A stretch of 33,876 bases of DNA from an uncultured Clostridia bacterium (GTDB taxonomy: Bacteria; Bacillota; Clostridia; Oscillospirales; Acutalibacteraceae): the NCBI GenBank assembly GCA_946182865.1, contig CAMHAV010000013.1, forward strand, positions 1 to 33,876. Reading direction: 5' to 3'. How positions within the stretch are numbered: position 1 is the first letter of the stretch; every line of letters begins with the position of its first letter. The notes below the pieces were generated by a model, which saw only the letters and a list, made by a program, of their open reading frames with translations, ran no database searches and was not told the origin of the DNA. This document shows positions 8,328-16,805 of the stretch, piece by piece. The position numbers and the translations under genes were made by a program.

Positions 8328-8930
8328 TTAAACGGCATATCCCGAAAGCGCCTTATAAAAATCGCCCGTCATCATGACCATCCAACGTCCGCGGCAGCTG
8401 ATCATTTCGATTTCAAATACCTGCGTCGTGTAAAATTCCTCCGGATGCGTAAGCTGTTCCTCTTTGCACCGGTCGATGATCGGCTGCGTATCGTTGTTGT
8501 TTTCAAATACCTCACCGTTATACTCCCTTTGCTGAACGATTTCCATCGCCTCATCGGTCACCGCTTCTTCAAATTTTCCGATGTCAAAGGTGGTATAATT
8601 CACGGTAACGCGCGCCGTGTGGGAATCCAGCCGCTTCGCTTTCCCTACCAGCTCATAGCTCCGGCTGTCGTACAGACAGGTCAGAATCCGGCTGTTGAGG
8701 TCGTCGCCATCCGTCGGTTTCTCCGCGCTGAAATAATAATTGTACACCATATCCTTGGCTTTCACATCGTCGCCCTCAATCACTTCATCGAGGAACGCCG
8801 CCAGCGCCTTCGAGGGAGAACCGTCCCCCGACAGGTTATACGACGGCATGCGGCATCCCGACAGACCGAGCATGACGGCGACCGCCAGAAAAATCCCCGC
8901 CGCTCTTTGTAAGCAACGTCTCCGTTTCAT
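8328..8930 (-). CDS. Putative lipoprotein of unknown function
   Basis: A 200-aa protein with a basic start (MKRRRC), a hydrophobic stretch and the lipobox LSGC near residue 26, indicating export and lipidation on the outer membrane face. The remaining ~170 residues have the size and pattern of NTF2-like/DUF4878-type folds (SKALAAFLDEVIEGDDVKAKDMVYNYY; RVTVNYTTFDIGKFEEAV; WMVMMTGDFYKAL), an assignment made by eye. The ATG at 8930 is preceded by GAAGGGA at suitable spacing; the ATG at 8951 overlaps the mtnN stop but has no better ribosome site. It lies 17 bases after mtnN. Confidence 0.8.
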   Translation of the reverse strand: MKRRRCLQRAAGIFLAVAVMLGLSGCRMPSYNLSGDGSPSKALAAFLDEVIEGDDVKAKDMVYNYYFSAEKPTDGDDLNSRILTCLYDSRSYELVGKAKRLDSHTARVTVNYTTFDIGKFEEAVTDEAMEIVQQREYNGEVFENNNDTQPIIDRCKEEQLTHPEEFYTTQVFEIEMISCRGRWMVMMTGDFYKALSGYAV

Positions 8931-8947
8931 ACGCACTCTTTCCCTTC

Positions 8948-9634
8948 TCATGCAAAATACGCGATCACCATAGCCGAACAGGTGGCGGCGGCTTTCGCGG
9001 CAAAATCGGGATAATCCATCGTCGCCTGCTCGTCGGCGGAATCCGAAATGCACCGCACCGCGCCAAACGGAACGCCCGCCAGCGTGCAGACCTGCGCAAT
9101 CGCGCCGCCCTCCATGTCGCAGGCCGCCGCGTCAAACAGCGTGCGCAGCTTTTCGGTCACGCGCTTGTCCGCCACAAACTGATCGCCCGTGGCAATCGTG
9201 CCGACCAGCGTATGCGCCTTGTCTCCGATGGCCGCCCGCAGCCGCTCGGCAATGCCCTTGTCGGCCTCAAAATAAAGCTTGTTGACGGTGGAGACAAAGC
9301 CCACCGGGTCCCCGATGGGAGACGTATCCACATCGTGCTGCACAAACCGCGAGGCAACCACCATATCATTCTGCACAATGCCATGCGCCACCGCGCCCGC
9401 CACGCCCGTATTGATGATCTCATCCACACCGAATACGCTGATCATGATCTGGGCGCACACGGCGGCGTTGACCTTGCCGATGCCGCACCGCGCCAGAATA
9501 GCGGGTTTGCCGTGCAGTGCGCCGACCGTAAAGGGAATGCTGCTGATCATTTTTTCCTCTGTATGCTCCATGGCGGCCTTGATGGCTTCCACTTCCACAT
9601 CCATCGCGCCGATAATGCCTGTTGTTTTTGTCAT
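8948..9634 (-). CDS. mtnN: 5'-methylthioadenosine/S-adenosylhomocysteine nucleosidase
   Basis: The 228-aa protein cleaves adenine from methylthioadenosine and S-adenosylhomocysteine, a step in methionine salvage and AI-2 precursor formation. It begins TGIIGAMDVEVEAI with the family's N-terminal glutamate and has INTGVAGAV, the purine/ribose segment CDMEGGAIAQ and the catalytic aspartate in CISDSADEQ; length is normal (E. coli 232 aa). ATG 9634 is preceded by GAGGAG at 12 bases; a more upstream ATG (9700) would add a basic tail not typical of the family. It is the first gene of the five-gene minus-strand group, and a promoter lies about 100 bases upstream. No luxS is present in the window. Confidence 0.95.
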   Translation of the reverse strand: MTKTTGIIGAMDVEVEAIKAAMEHTEEKMISSIPFTVGALHGKPAILARCGIGKVNAAVCAQIMISVFGVDEIINTGVAGAVAHGIVQNDMVVASRFVQHDVDTSPIGDPVGFVSTVNKLYFEADKGIAERLRAAIGDKAHTLVGTIATGDQFVADKRVTEKLRTLFDAAACDMEGGAIAQVCTLAGVPFGAVRCISDSADEQATMDYPDFAAKAAATCSAMVIAYFA

Positions 9635-9737
9635 CTGTTTACGACACTCCTCTAATTTGTATGCAGTTTTCTGTCGTGAAAACGGCAGATTGAGCCGCAT
9701 CTGATGTTTTTTCTTTTGTTGTCAGGTCGCTTTTTCT

Positions 9738-9766
9738 ATCATATCACAAAAGAATGAAATATGCAA
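9738..9766 (-). promoter_or_regulatory. Promoter of the mtnN operon
   Basis: On the minus strand TTGCAT (9761-9766) and TATGAT (9738-9743) are separated by 17 bases, with a TGA extended -10. The leader to the mtnN ATG is about 95 bases. Confidence 0.7.
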
Positions 9767-9770
9767 CAGA

Positions 9771-10168
9771 CTCTTATATGAGATTTTACGGTTGCGGTTT
9801 TACCTGAATTTTGCCTGAATTTTTGCACGTCTTGCCGCCGCTTTTTATCAAAAAAGTCACCCTGATTCACAAACTGTAATATTCTGTCGGATTTTCCACA
9901 ATCCACATGTTTTAACCCCCTTCCCTTCCACTTTACGTTGAAAACTCGGTGGAATCCCTTGAAAACGCCCCTTTTTTAGTCAAAAGCTTGTGGAAAAGTC
10001 TGTGGAAAGTGTGGAGAATCCAGATTTTGCCTGTGGAATCCCGATTTACCAATAGTAATAATTGCATGGCAAAAATGCGACTCCTGCAAAAGTTCCTTTT
10101 ATGTTTCTCCTACGGGACATTTGGCTTTTTTAACCTGTCCGAACAACGGAAAAAAATGACATTGCCTC
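9771..10168. other. Gene-free stretch with DnaA-box-like repeats between mtnN and serS
   Basis: This divergent, AT-rich region holds no convincing gene. CCTGAATTTT occurs twice 11 bases apart (9803-9812, 9814-9823). Resemblances to the DnaA box TTATCCACA are TTTTCCACA (9892-9900), CAATCCACA (9899-9907), then on the opposite strand TGTGGAAAA (9989-9997), TGTGGAAAG (10001-10009), TGTGGAGAA (10010-10018) and TGTGGAATC (10032-10040). The clustering is visible; DnaA binding is not shown. Confidence 0.4.
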
Positions 10169-10197
10169 TTGCTATTTTGGCGAATCTGATATATAAT
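10169..10197 (+). promoter_or_regulatory. Promoter of serS
   Basis: TTGCTA (10169-10174) and TATAAT (10192-10197) are separated by 17 bases. The leader of about 60 bases is too short for the T-box riboswitch that often controls Firmicute synthetase genes; only a small GCGGT/ACCGC hairpin is seen. Confidence 0.7.
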
Positions 10198-10264
10198 GAA
10201 TCTATCTGCAAGCGGTTTGACCGCAAATGAAAAAAATATTGAAAAAACAAAGGTGAGATCATTT

Positions 10265-11554
10265 ATGCTGGACATGAAGTTCCTCAGAGAAAATCCCGAC
10301 GTGGTCAAGGAAAATATCAAGAAAAAGTTTCAGGACAGCAAGCTGCCTCTCGTAGACGAGGTCATCGCGCTGGATAAGCAGCTCCGCACCATCATGCAGG
10401 AGGCGGACGGTCTGCGCGCCAACCGCAACAAGGTTTCCAAGGGCATCGGCGCGCTCATGGCGCAGGGCAAGCGCGAGGAAGCCGAGGCGGAAAAGGTCAA
10501 GGTCACGCAGTTCTCCGAGCGTCTGGCGGAGTGCGAAAAGCTCGAAACCGAACTCAAAGAAAAGGTTCGCAACATCATGCTGATTATCCCCAACATCATC
10601 GACCCCTCTGTGCCGATCGGTGAGGACGACAGCAAAAACGTGGAAGTGGAGCGCTTCGGTGAGCCTGTTGTTCCCGATTTCGACATTCCCTACCACACCG
10701 ACATCATGAAGCGCTTCGACGGCATCGACCTCGACGCGGCGGGTTCCGTCGCGGGCAACGGCTTCTATTACCTGATGGGCGACATCGCCCGTCTGCATTC
10801 GTCCATTCTCTCCTATGCGCGCGACTTTATGATCGATCGCGGCTTCACCTATGTCATCCCGCCCTACATGATCCGCCGCAACGTGGTGGACGGCGTGATG
10901 AGCTTTGCCGAGATGGACGCGATGATGTACAAGATCGAGGGCGAAGACCTCTATCTCATCGGCACCAGCGAACACTCCATGATCGGCAAATTCATCAACA
11001 CCATCACCAAGGAGAGCGAACTGCCCAAGTGCCTGACCAGCTATTCCCCCTGCTTCCGCAAGGAGAAAGGCGCGCACGGCATCGAAGAACGCGGCGTTTA
11101 CCGCATCCACCAGTTTGAGAAGCAGGAAATGATCGTGGTCTGCAAGCCGGAGGAAAGCCCGAAGTATTTTGACGTCCTGTGGCAGAACACCGTTGACTTC
11201 TTCCGCACGCTGGATATCCCGGTGCGCACGCTGGAATGCTGCTCGGGCGATCTGGCCGATCTCAAAGTCAAGTCGGTGGACGTGGAGGCATGGTCGCCGC
11301 GCCAGAAGAAGTATTTCGAGGTCGGTTCCTGTTCCAACTTAGGCGACGCGCAGGCGCGCCGTCTGGGCATCCGCGTCGTGGGCGAGGACGGCAAGAAATA
11401 CCTCGCGCACACGCTCAACAACACGGTGGTCGCGCCGCCGAGAATGCTCATTGCGTTCCTTGAAAACAATTTACAGGCGGACGGCAGCATCCGCATTCCC
11501 GAAAAGCTGCGTATGTACATGGGCGGCAAGGAAGTTTTGGTGCCCAAAAATTAA
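10265..11554 (+). CDS. serS: Serine-tRNA ligase
   Basis: A 429-aa class II synthetase that charges tRNA-Ser. The N-terminal ~100 residues form the tRNA-binding coiled-coil arm (MKFLRENPDVVKENI...), and the catalytic domain has GTSEHSMIGKF, motif 2 FRKEKGAHGIEERGVYRIHQFEKQEM (split here as FRKEKG and RIHQFEKQEM) and a motif 3 reading LNNTVVAPPRMLIAFLENN rather than the enterobacterial LNGSGLAVGR. The motif 3 arginine is kept. I chose ATG 10265, the SerRS N-terminus MLDMKFLR, with AAAGGTGAG at 7-8 bases; the open frame from 10196 begins on the -10 box. The stop is only 4 bases before the rnpB promoter. Confidence 0.97.
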   Translation: MLDMKFLRENPDVVKENIKKKFQDSKLPLVDEVIALDKQLRTIMQEADGLRANRNKVSKGIGALMAQGKREEAEAEKVKVTQFSERLAECEKLETELKEKVRNIMLIIPNIIDPSVPIGEDDSKNVEVERFGEPVVPDFDIPYHTDIMKRFDGIDLDAAGSVAGNGFYYLMGDIARLHSSILSYARDFMIDRGFTYVIPPYMIRRNVVDGVMSFAEMDAMMYKIEGEDLYLIGTSEHSMIGKFINTITKESELPKCLTSYSPCFRKEKGAHGIEERGVYRIHQFEKQEMIVVCKPEESPKYFDVLWQNTVDFFRTLDIPVRTLECCSGDLADLKVKSVDVEAWSPRQKKYFEVGSCSNLGDAQARRLGIRVVGEDGKKYLAHTLNNTVVAPPRMLIAFLENNLQADGSIRIPEKLRMYMGGKEVLVPKN

Positions 11555-11558
11555 TCAT

Positions 11559-11587
11559 TTGACAACCGCCAAAAAATATAGTACAAT
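11559..11587 (+). promoter_or_regulatory. Promoter of rnpB
   Basis: TTGACA (11559-11564) and TACAAT (11582-11587) are 17 bases apart. The expected start, about 11593-11595, coincides with the first pairing base of RNase P helix P1, which supports both calls. Confidence 0.85.
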
Positions 11588-11592
11588 AACAC

Positions 11593-11944
11593 ATGAGCAG
11601 AATAAACGGTCGCGTGCCTTGCTCCAAAGGGCATGGCATGAGGAAAGTCCGAGCATCGCAGGGCAGGATAACGGCTAACGGCCGCCGAGGGTGACCTTAG
11701 GGAAAGTGCAACAGAGATATACCGCCTGTTCTTTCAAGAGCGGGTAAGGGTGGAAAGGCGAGGTAAGAGCTCACCGGCTGCTGTGGAGACATGGCAGCCC
11801 TGTAAACCCTATCCGATGCAACATCGTGGTGGAACATATGCGGTTGCCCGCCGCGTTCCTAGGAGATGGCTGGAGCTGTGCAGCAATGTACAGTCGAGAT
11901 AGATGACCGTTCACGACAGAACTCGGCTTACAGTTCTGCTCATC
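11593..11944 (+). ncRNA. rnpB: RNase P RNA (M1 RNA), class A-like
   Basis: The catalytic RNA of ribonuclease P, which trims tRNA 5' leaders. Diagnostic conserved blocks are GAGGAAAGTCCG (11640-11651), the GTGCAACAGAGATA block near 11707-11720, and ACAGAACTCGGCTTACAG near the 3' end (11917-11934). The 5' ATGAGCAGAA (11593-11602) pairs exactly with TTCTGCTCAT (11934-11943) to make helix P1, fixing both ends at roughly 352 nt. The layout resembles the class A type found in Clostridia rather than the Bacillus class B. It has its own promoter and terminator. Confidence 0.96.
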
Positions 11945-11954
11945 TTTTTTCAGA

Positions 11955-12014
11955 CAAGGCGCTGTTTGCTTCGGATTGCCACGGACAATCGGACAAACGG
12001 CGCTTGTTGTTTTT
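11955..12014 (+). terminator. Terminator downstream of rnpB
   Basis: CAAGGCGCTGTTTG (11955-11968) pairs imperfectly with CAAACGGCGCTTG (11994-12006) around an inner GATTG/CAATC stem, followed by TTGTTTTT. A short T-run (11945-11950) just after helix P1 may also contribute. Confidence 0.7.
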
Positions 12015-12038
12015 GGTTTTACAAGGAGGAACGTCACC

Positions 12039-12626
12039 ATGCAGGAACACACCACCGACACCAACCAAAGCGCGTCAGAATGGAATCTGGAAAGAAAAGG
12101 CTCCCAATGCGGCAAGCCTCCCGAACTTTGGGATTTGCTGGACGGCGACGGTCATCTTCTCGGAAAAACGCACATACGCGGGGAAGCACTGCCGCCCGGC
12201 ACCTATCACCGTGTTGTGGAGATTTTCACCGTCAACTCCCGCGGCGAGCTGCTGCTCACGCTGCGTTCGCCCGACAAATACCCGTTCCCGGATATGTGGG
12301 AGGTCACGGGCGGTTCGGTGCTGGCGGGCGAGGATTCGCTGACCGCCGCCAGACGGGAGCTGCGGGAGGAAACCGGACTCTCGGTGGAGGACGGCGAGAT
12401 CGAGTGGATACACACCCGCCGCGGCAAAACGGTGCTGATGGACGTTTACCTCGCGCGCAAGGACGCGGCCATCAGCGACCTGACCATGCAGGAGGGGGAA
12501 ACGGCGGCGGCGCAATGGGTAACATTTGATACGTTCGAGCGCATGATTGCCAGCGGCGAAGTCCCCGACCCGGTCTGCGGCCGTTACGCGGATGTAAAAG
12601 AAATCATAAAGACAAAAATCGGATAA
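12039..12626 (+). CDS. Nudix hydrolase
   Basis: The 195-aa protein carries a complete Nudix box, GGSVLAGEDSLTAARREL followed by REETGL, matching Gx5Ex7REUxEExGU, the Mg-binding helix-loop-helix that hydrolyses nucleoside diphosphates linked to another group. The segment ELWDLLDGDGHLLGKTHIRGE...YHRVVEIF resembles Nudix proteins of the YfcD/isopentenyl-diphosphate isomerase-like group, but substrate cannot be told from sequence. ATG 12039 has AAGGAGG at 9-base spacing. No separate promoter was seen; it may depend on read-through from rnpB or a weak local start. Confidence 0.9.
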   Translation: MQEHTTDTNQSASEWNLERKGSQCGKPPELWDLLDGDGHLLGKTHIRGEALPPGTYHRVVEIFTVNSRGELLLTLRSPDKYPFPDMWEVTGGSVLAGEDSLTAARRELREETGLSVEDGEIEWIHTRRGKTVLMDVYLARKDAAISDLTMQEGETAAAQWVTFDTFERMIASGEVPDPVCGRYADVKEIIKTKIG

Positions 12627-12636
12627 CAACATAGAT

Positions 12637-12688
12637 AAAGCGCCCGGCGTGCCGCAAAACAGCGGCATACCGGGCGCTTTTTATTTTT
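12637..12688. terminator. Terminator between the Nudix gene and LRR gene 1
   Basis: AAAGCGCCCGG (12637-12647) pairs with CCGGGCGCTTT (12670-12680), enclosing GCCGC/GCGGC, and TTTTATTTTTTC follows on the plus strand. It ends the Nudix gene and probably also serves the convergent gene at 12731, for which no other hairpin was seen. Confidence 0.85.
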
Positions 12689-12730
12689 TCTTTTTTCCGA
12701 ACGCTGAAAAGAGAACCTGCATAAAAGACA

Positions 12731-15100
12731 TTACGCGACCGTCACATAAAATCCGGTAGCTTTACCTTGGTAACTGACGACAATTTTCTGCTGCCCCTTG
12801 GTATTCAGCTTGCCGGAGGGCGTGCAGGTGAAGCCGCCGGTGATCTCTTCCGTCGTATTATCGGTATAGGTCACCTTCACCACCATGCCGGACGAATTGA
12901 AGCTTTCGCCGACCTTGTAGGTGCGCTTGGTGGGGAGTTTCTTGATCGTGACAGAAGAAACGGGCTTTGTCACCTTCACGGGGAATGCCGTAGACTGTCC
13001 CGCATAGATGACGGTAATCCACTGGTTACCTGCCTTATTCAGTACGACAGGACTGCACACAAAGCCGCTTGTCACCACTTTGGTGGTGCCGTCGTCATAC
13101 GTCGCCGTCAGTTTCATGCCGGATGTATTCAGCACATCGCCCACATAGTAATTTTTCTTGGTGGGCTGCTGGGTAATGCGAACCGTCTTGGCTTTGGGTT
13201 CCACCTTTACCTGGAAGGCCGTGGCTTGCCCCGCATAGGTCACGGTGATCCACTGATTGCCCACCGCAGTAAGTTTGGCGGGGGTGCATACAAAGCCGCT
13301 CGTGACGTCCTTGGTGGAGCCGTCGTCATAGGTGGCTCTGAGTTTCAGACCGGCGGTGTTGAGCGAGTTGCCCACAATATAAGTGGTCTTAGTGGGATTC
13401 TGAATCACGCGGATGGTCTTGGCCTGTTTCACTACGTTCACAGGGAAAGCGGTTGCGGTACCGCCGTATTTGACGGTAATCCACTGGAGTCCTTCCGATG
13501 TGAATTTGGTGGGCGTGCAGGTGAAACCGTCGGTAATCACCTTGGTGGTATCGTTGGAATAGGTCACTGTCACTTCCATGCCGGAGGTGTTGAGCGAATT
13601 GCCGGGGACATAGACCGTCTTGGTGGGATTCTTTGTCACGCGGATCTTGGTAACGGTGGGTTCCTTGACAGTGACAGGGAATGCCGTCGCTGTGCCGCCG
13701 AATTTCACGGTGATCCACTGGGTACCAACCGTTTCCAACTGGGTGGGTGTGCAGACAAAGCCGCTTGTGATGTCCCTGGTCGTGTCGTCACTGAAAGTGA
13801 CCTTGACCTTCATGCCCGCCGTGTTCAATGTGTTGGCGACCTCATATGTCGTCTTAGTCGGCTTCTGGCTGACGCGAATCTGTTTGACCGTTTTGACGGT
13901 CACAAAGAAGCCCGTGGATTTGCCGCTGTAGCTCACCACGATCTTCTGCTCTCCGGCGGCGGTCATTTTGGTCGGCGTGCAGGTGAAGCCGCTCGTAATT
14001 TCCTTGGTGCTGTTGTTGGAATAGGTCACTTTGAGCTTCATGCCCGCGGGGTTGAAGGCTTCTCCCACCGCGTAAATGAGCTGCGCGGGCTTTTGGCTGA
14101 TGGCAACCGACGTCACGGTGAGCGCGTTGACGGTGACATAAAATCCGGTGGATTTGCCGCCGTAGCTCACCACGATCTTCTGCTGTCCCGCGGTGGTCAT
14201 TTTGGTCGGCGTGCAGGTGAAGCCGCTCGTGATTTCCTTGGTCGTATTGTTGGTATAGGTAATTTTCAGTTTCATGCCCGCGCTGTTGAAGGAATCCCCG
14301 ACCCAGTAGGTCAGCTTTGTGGGCTTTTTGCTGATTGTCACCGACGAAACCGGAGGTTCATTGACCGTCACGGTGAAGCTGGCGGATTTGCCGCCGTAAC
14401 TGACGGTAACTGTCTGCTGACCGACGGTATTCAGCGTGGTCGGCGTGCAGGTGAAGCCGCTCGTAATCTCTTTGGTCGTACTGTTGGAATAGGCGGCGGT
14501 AAGTTTCAGCCCGCTGGTATTCAGGGTATCTCCGGCGACATAAGCGGTCTTGGAGGGTTTCTGGCTGACGGTCACGGACGAAAGGGTCGGCTGGTTGACC
14601 GTCACGGTGAAGGTGGCGGATTTTTCGCCGTAGCTGACGGTGACTGTCTGCTTGCCGGGGGTATTCAGCTTGGTCGGCGTGCAGGTGAAGCCGCCCGTGA
14701 TTTCCTCTGTGGTGCCGTCGGTATAAGTGACCTTAAGGCGCAGGCCGCTCGTGTTGAGGGAATCTCCGGCGGTGTAAACGGTCTTGGACGGCATCGTCTG
14801 CACTGCGACGGAACTCACTTTTTTCGCCTTCGGAGTGACCGTCACGTAATGACTTACCGTCTTGCCGCCGTAATTGACGGTAACCTTCTGCTGTCCGGGG
14901 GTGGTGAGTTCGCCGGAAGGTGTGCGGACATAGCCGGAGACGATATCGCCGCTCAATGACCATTTGTCAAAAACATCCTTTGAAGAATCGCCGTTCTGAT
15001 AGGTAGCGACCAGTCTATAGCCGTACCAATCAAGGGTTTCTCCCACCTCGTAGGTCTGTTGAGCCGGCTTCTCAAGGATGGTCAGAGACGTAACCGTGCT
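12731..15100 (-). repeat. Ten tandem Big_3 coding repeats (~231 bp each)
   Basis: The 3' 2.3 kb of LRR gene 1 consists of ten tandem units of about 230 bp, each encoding one Ig-like fold. Units 2-5 and 10 carry the GFTCTP and GKST/TVTV endings; units 6-9 form a subgroup ending QWITV...TAFPV, which suggests stepwise duplication inside the gene. Confidence 0.8.
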
Positions 15101-16621
15101 GTCCGCGTAGTTTCTGAACGTCACCTGCGCCTGGGATTTGAGCCATTCGGGAAGATCGTATTTGACATACACATCCCACCCCTCCTGCGTGCCGCCGTAG
15201 GTGATCTTCTTAAGGGCAGTGCAGCCGTCGAACGCACCGGGGGAAATGTGATCCATGCAATAGGAAAAACCGATATCTGTCAGAGAGGTGCAGCCTTCAA
15301 AGGTTCCCTTGGGAATAAAGGTGACTCTCTCCGGAAGGTCGATATATTGCAGACTGGTGCAGTTCTTAAAAACACCCGAACTGTAGTTATCGTTAAATTC
15401 GCCCACCTGTCGCACCCTGGAGCCCGGGGCGAATGTGACGGTCCGCAAAGCGGTGCAGTCTTCAAAAGCATAGTTGTAGACATCGACAACCGAGGCGGGA
15501 ATCGTAATATATTTCAATGAGGAACATCCGCTGAATGCGCTTTCGGGAATGGATGTCAGGTTCCTGCTGAGCGTCACCGAAGACAGGCTGGTGCAACCGG
15601 AAAAGCCGCCTATCTCTGTCACACTGTCGGGAATCACAATGGAGGTAAGAGAGGTGCAGCCTTCAAAGCTGCCTAAATGTGTCACACCGCTGGGAATCAC
15701 AACGGAAGTAAGGGAGGTACAGCCACCAAAACCACTTAAATATGTCACACTGTCGGGAATCGAAAGGGACGTAAGCGCCGTGCAGCCTTCAAACGCGCCA
15801 TCGGCAATCGTCGTCAGATGGTTTCCGAACGTCACGGAGCGGAGCTGAGAACATTTCTTAAACGTGTCCTCTCCCAGCACTTTCAGGCTGTCAGGCAGAA
15901 CCACTTTTTCCAGCGCGGTACATTCTTCAAACGCACCATGCTCATATGACCAGCTTTCATCCTCGTCATACGCCTCATTCCCGATTTCTGTGAGCTTGGA
16001 ATCGCTCTCAAAGGTTACGCTCTTCAGTGCGTAACAACGATAAAACGCCGCGAACCCTATTTTTTCCACGGAAGCGGGAATAGTGAGAGAGGTCAGACGA
16101 TCACACTCGGAAAAAGCACCCTTACCAATGGTTTTTAACGTGGAGGGCAACGATACACTGGAAATATACGGTTTCAAAAAGCCATCGCCCACAAAAACAT
16201 AATCACTATAAAACGTGTTCTCCGCAATATCCGTAATTCCCTCGTCAATGAAGATCTTGGTGATATACGGAAGATAGTTTCTCCATGAACTATCATAGTC
16301 CATCGTGCCGGGGCCGATTTTTCCGTTGCCCAGCACAGACAGCAGTTGGGTGTCGGCATTGTAATACCAATACGCGTTCTCCCCCATCCGGCCGTGCGGC
16401 AATTCGTTGGCCTTGGTCATCTGCTCGCTGACGGTGATCTTTTCATTTCCGTCGGTCGTCACAATGACCTCTTCGGGTGTCGGTTCGGACGCCGCTTCCG
16501 TCTGCTGCGGGGGTGCCGACGCGTCGGTTTCCGACACGTTCGCCGCCGCGAACACACCGGAACACGTCGAGACAAACATCGCCGCCGTCAGCAGGAACGC
16601 CAGCAGTTTCTTACATTTCAT
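12731..16621 (-). CDS. Giant secreted BspA-type LRR protein with ten Big_3 repeats
   Basis: A 1296-aa exported protein. A signal peptide (MKCKKLLAFLLTAAMFVSTCSGVFA) leads to a Glu/Thr/Pro-rich linker, then BspA-like leucine-rich repeats (LRR_5; about residues 95-490) with the recurring pattern F.GCTSLTSI.IPDSVT.I. From about residue 505 to the end there are ten Ig-like Big_3 units of ~77-80 residues with the core KPTK..Y.VG..LNTSGMKL..TY.D.TTK.IT.GFTCTP. Such proteins act outside the cell, often in adhesion; that role is inference. No LPxTG, SLH or choline-binding anchor is visible; the protein ends on a Big_3 strand (GFYVTVA). ATG 16621 is 11 bases after AGAAAGGA; an in-frame ATG at 16633 overlaps that site. 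Confidence 0.88.
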   Translation of the reverse strand: MKCKKLLAFLLTAAMFVSTCSGVFAAANVSETDASAPPQQTEAASEPTPEEVIVTTDGNEKITVSEQMTKANELPHGRMGENAYWYYNADTQLLSVLGNGKIGPGTMDYDSSWRNYLPYITKIFIDEGITDIAENTFYSDYVFVGDGFLKPYISSVSLPSTLKTIGKGAFSECDRLTSLTIPASVEKIGFAAFYRCYALKSVTFESDSKLTEIGNEAYDEDESWSYEHGAFEECTALEKVVLPDSLKVLGEDTFKKCSQLRSVTFGNHLTTIADGAFEGCTALTSLSIPDSVTYLSGFGGCTSLTSVVIPSGVTHLGSFEGCTSLTSIVIPDSVTEIGGFSGCTSLSSVTLSRNLTSIPESAFSGCSSLKYITIPASVVDVYNYAFEDCTALRTVTFAPGSRVRQVGEFNDNYSSGVFKNCTSLQYIDLPERVTFIPKGTFEGCTSLTDIGFSYCMDHISPGAFDGCTALKKITYGGTQEGWDVYVKYDLPEWLKSQAQVTFRNYADSTVTSLTILEKPAQQTYEVGETLDWYGYRLVATYQNGDSSKDVFDKWSLSGDIVSGYVRTPSGELTTPGQQKVTVNYGGKTVSHYVTVTPKAKKVSSVAVQTMPSKTVYTAGDSLNTSGLRLKVTYTDGTTEEITGGFTCTPTKLNTPGKQTVTVSYGEKSATFTVTVNQPTLSSVTVSQKPSKTAYVAGDTLNTSGLKLTAAYSNSTTKEITSGFTCTPTTLNTVGQQTVTVSYGGKSASFTVTVNEPPVSSVTISKKPTKLTYWVGDSFNSAGMKLKITYTNNTTKEITSGFTCTPTKMTTAGQQKIVVSYGGKSTGFYVTVNALTVTSVAISQKPAQLIYAVGEAFNPAGMKLKVTYSNNSTKEITSGFTCTPTKMTAAGEQKIVVSYSGKSTGFFVTVKTVKQIRVSQKPTKTTYEVANTLNTAGMKVKVTFSDDTTRDITSGFVCTPTQLETVGTQWITVKFGGTATAFPVTVKEPTVTKIRVTKNPTKTVYVPGNSLNTSGMEVTVTYSNDTTKVITDGFTCTPTKFTSEGLQWITVKYGGTATAFPVNVVKQAKTIRVIQNPTKTTYIVGNSLNTAGLKLRATYDDGSTKDVTSGFVCTPAKLTAVGNQWITVTYAGQATAFQVKVEPKAKTVRITQQPTKKNYYVGDVLNTSGMKLTATYDDGTTKVVTSGFVCSPVVLNKAGNQWITVIYAGQSTAFPVKVTKPVSSVTIKKLPTKRTYKVGESFNSSGMVVKVTYTDNTTEEITGGFTCTPSGKLNTKGQQKIVVSYQGKATGFYVTVA

Positions 16622-16633
16622 GGTGCCATCCAT

Positions 16634-16800
16634 CCTTTCTGGTGTTTCCGTATCTCCGGAAACGCTGATATCGCCAATTTTGGCTTTGTCGATTCACGCA
16701 CCGCTCAATCATGCTCTGACGAGCGGGTATCCTCGCGGCGCGGAATCGACGGCTTCGCCTTGAATCAGCGTATTCCTCTGCCAATGGCAGAGTCTACCAT
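16634..16800 (-). promoter_or_regulatory. Structured 5' leader of LRR gene 1 (possible riboregulator)
   Basis: The ~170-base leader can form, in minus-strand order, a 7-bp hairpin (16792-16786 with 16782-16776); an 8-bp closing helix ACGCTGAT/ATCAGCGT (16771-16764 with 16669-16662); within it an 8-bp helix GTCGATTC/GAATCGAC (16750-16743 with 16695-16688) enclosing CCGCTC/GAGCGG (16726-16721 with 16706-16701); and a short GCCA/TGGC hairpin (16684-16681 with 16676-16673). A GTTTCCG/CGGAAAC hairpin (16663-16657 with 16650-16644) overlaps the closing helix by two bases and lies next to the ribosome site. I did not match it to a known riboswitch. Confidence 0.5.
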
Positions 16801-16805
16801 AAAAA

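Noticed and set aside
10198-10264. T-box riboswitch before serS
   Set aside because: Only about 60 bases lie between the predicted start site and the ATG, and neither the T-box sequence nor an antiterminator is present.
12767-14959. A 730-codon open frame on the plus strand opposite LRR gene 1
   Set aside because: It is the complement of the Big_3 repeats, with no ribosome site and no plausible fold.
12731-15100. Regularly spaced repeats resembling a CRISPR array at first sight
   Set aside because: The ~230-bp period, divergence between units and continuous coding of Ig-like domains show protein repeats, not CRISPR.
12731-16621. Sortase or SLH anchoring of the LRR proteins
   Set aside because: Neither an LPxTG-hydrophobic-positive tail nor SLH motifs occur at the C-termini; each protein ends on a Big_3 strand.
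16634-16800. c-di-GMP-I (GEMM) riboswitch in the LRR gene 1 leader
   Set aside because: A CGACAAAGCC segment recalls GEMM, but the paired GACGCAAAGCC core and the tetraloop/receptor layout are missing.
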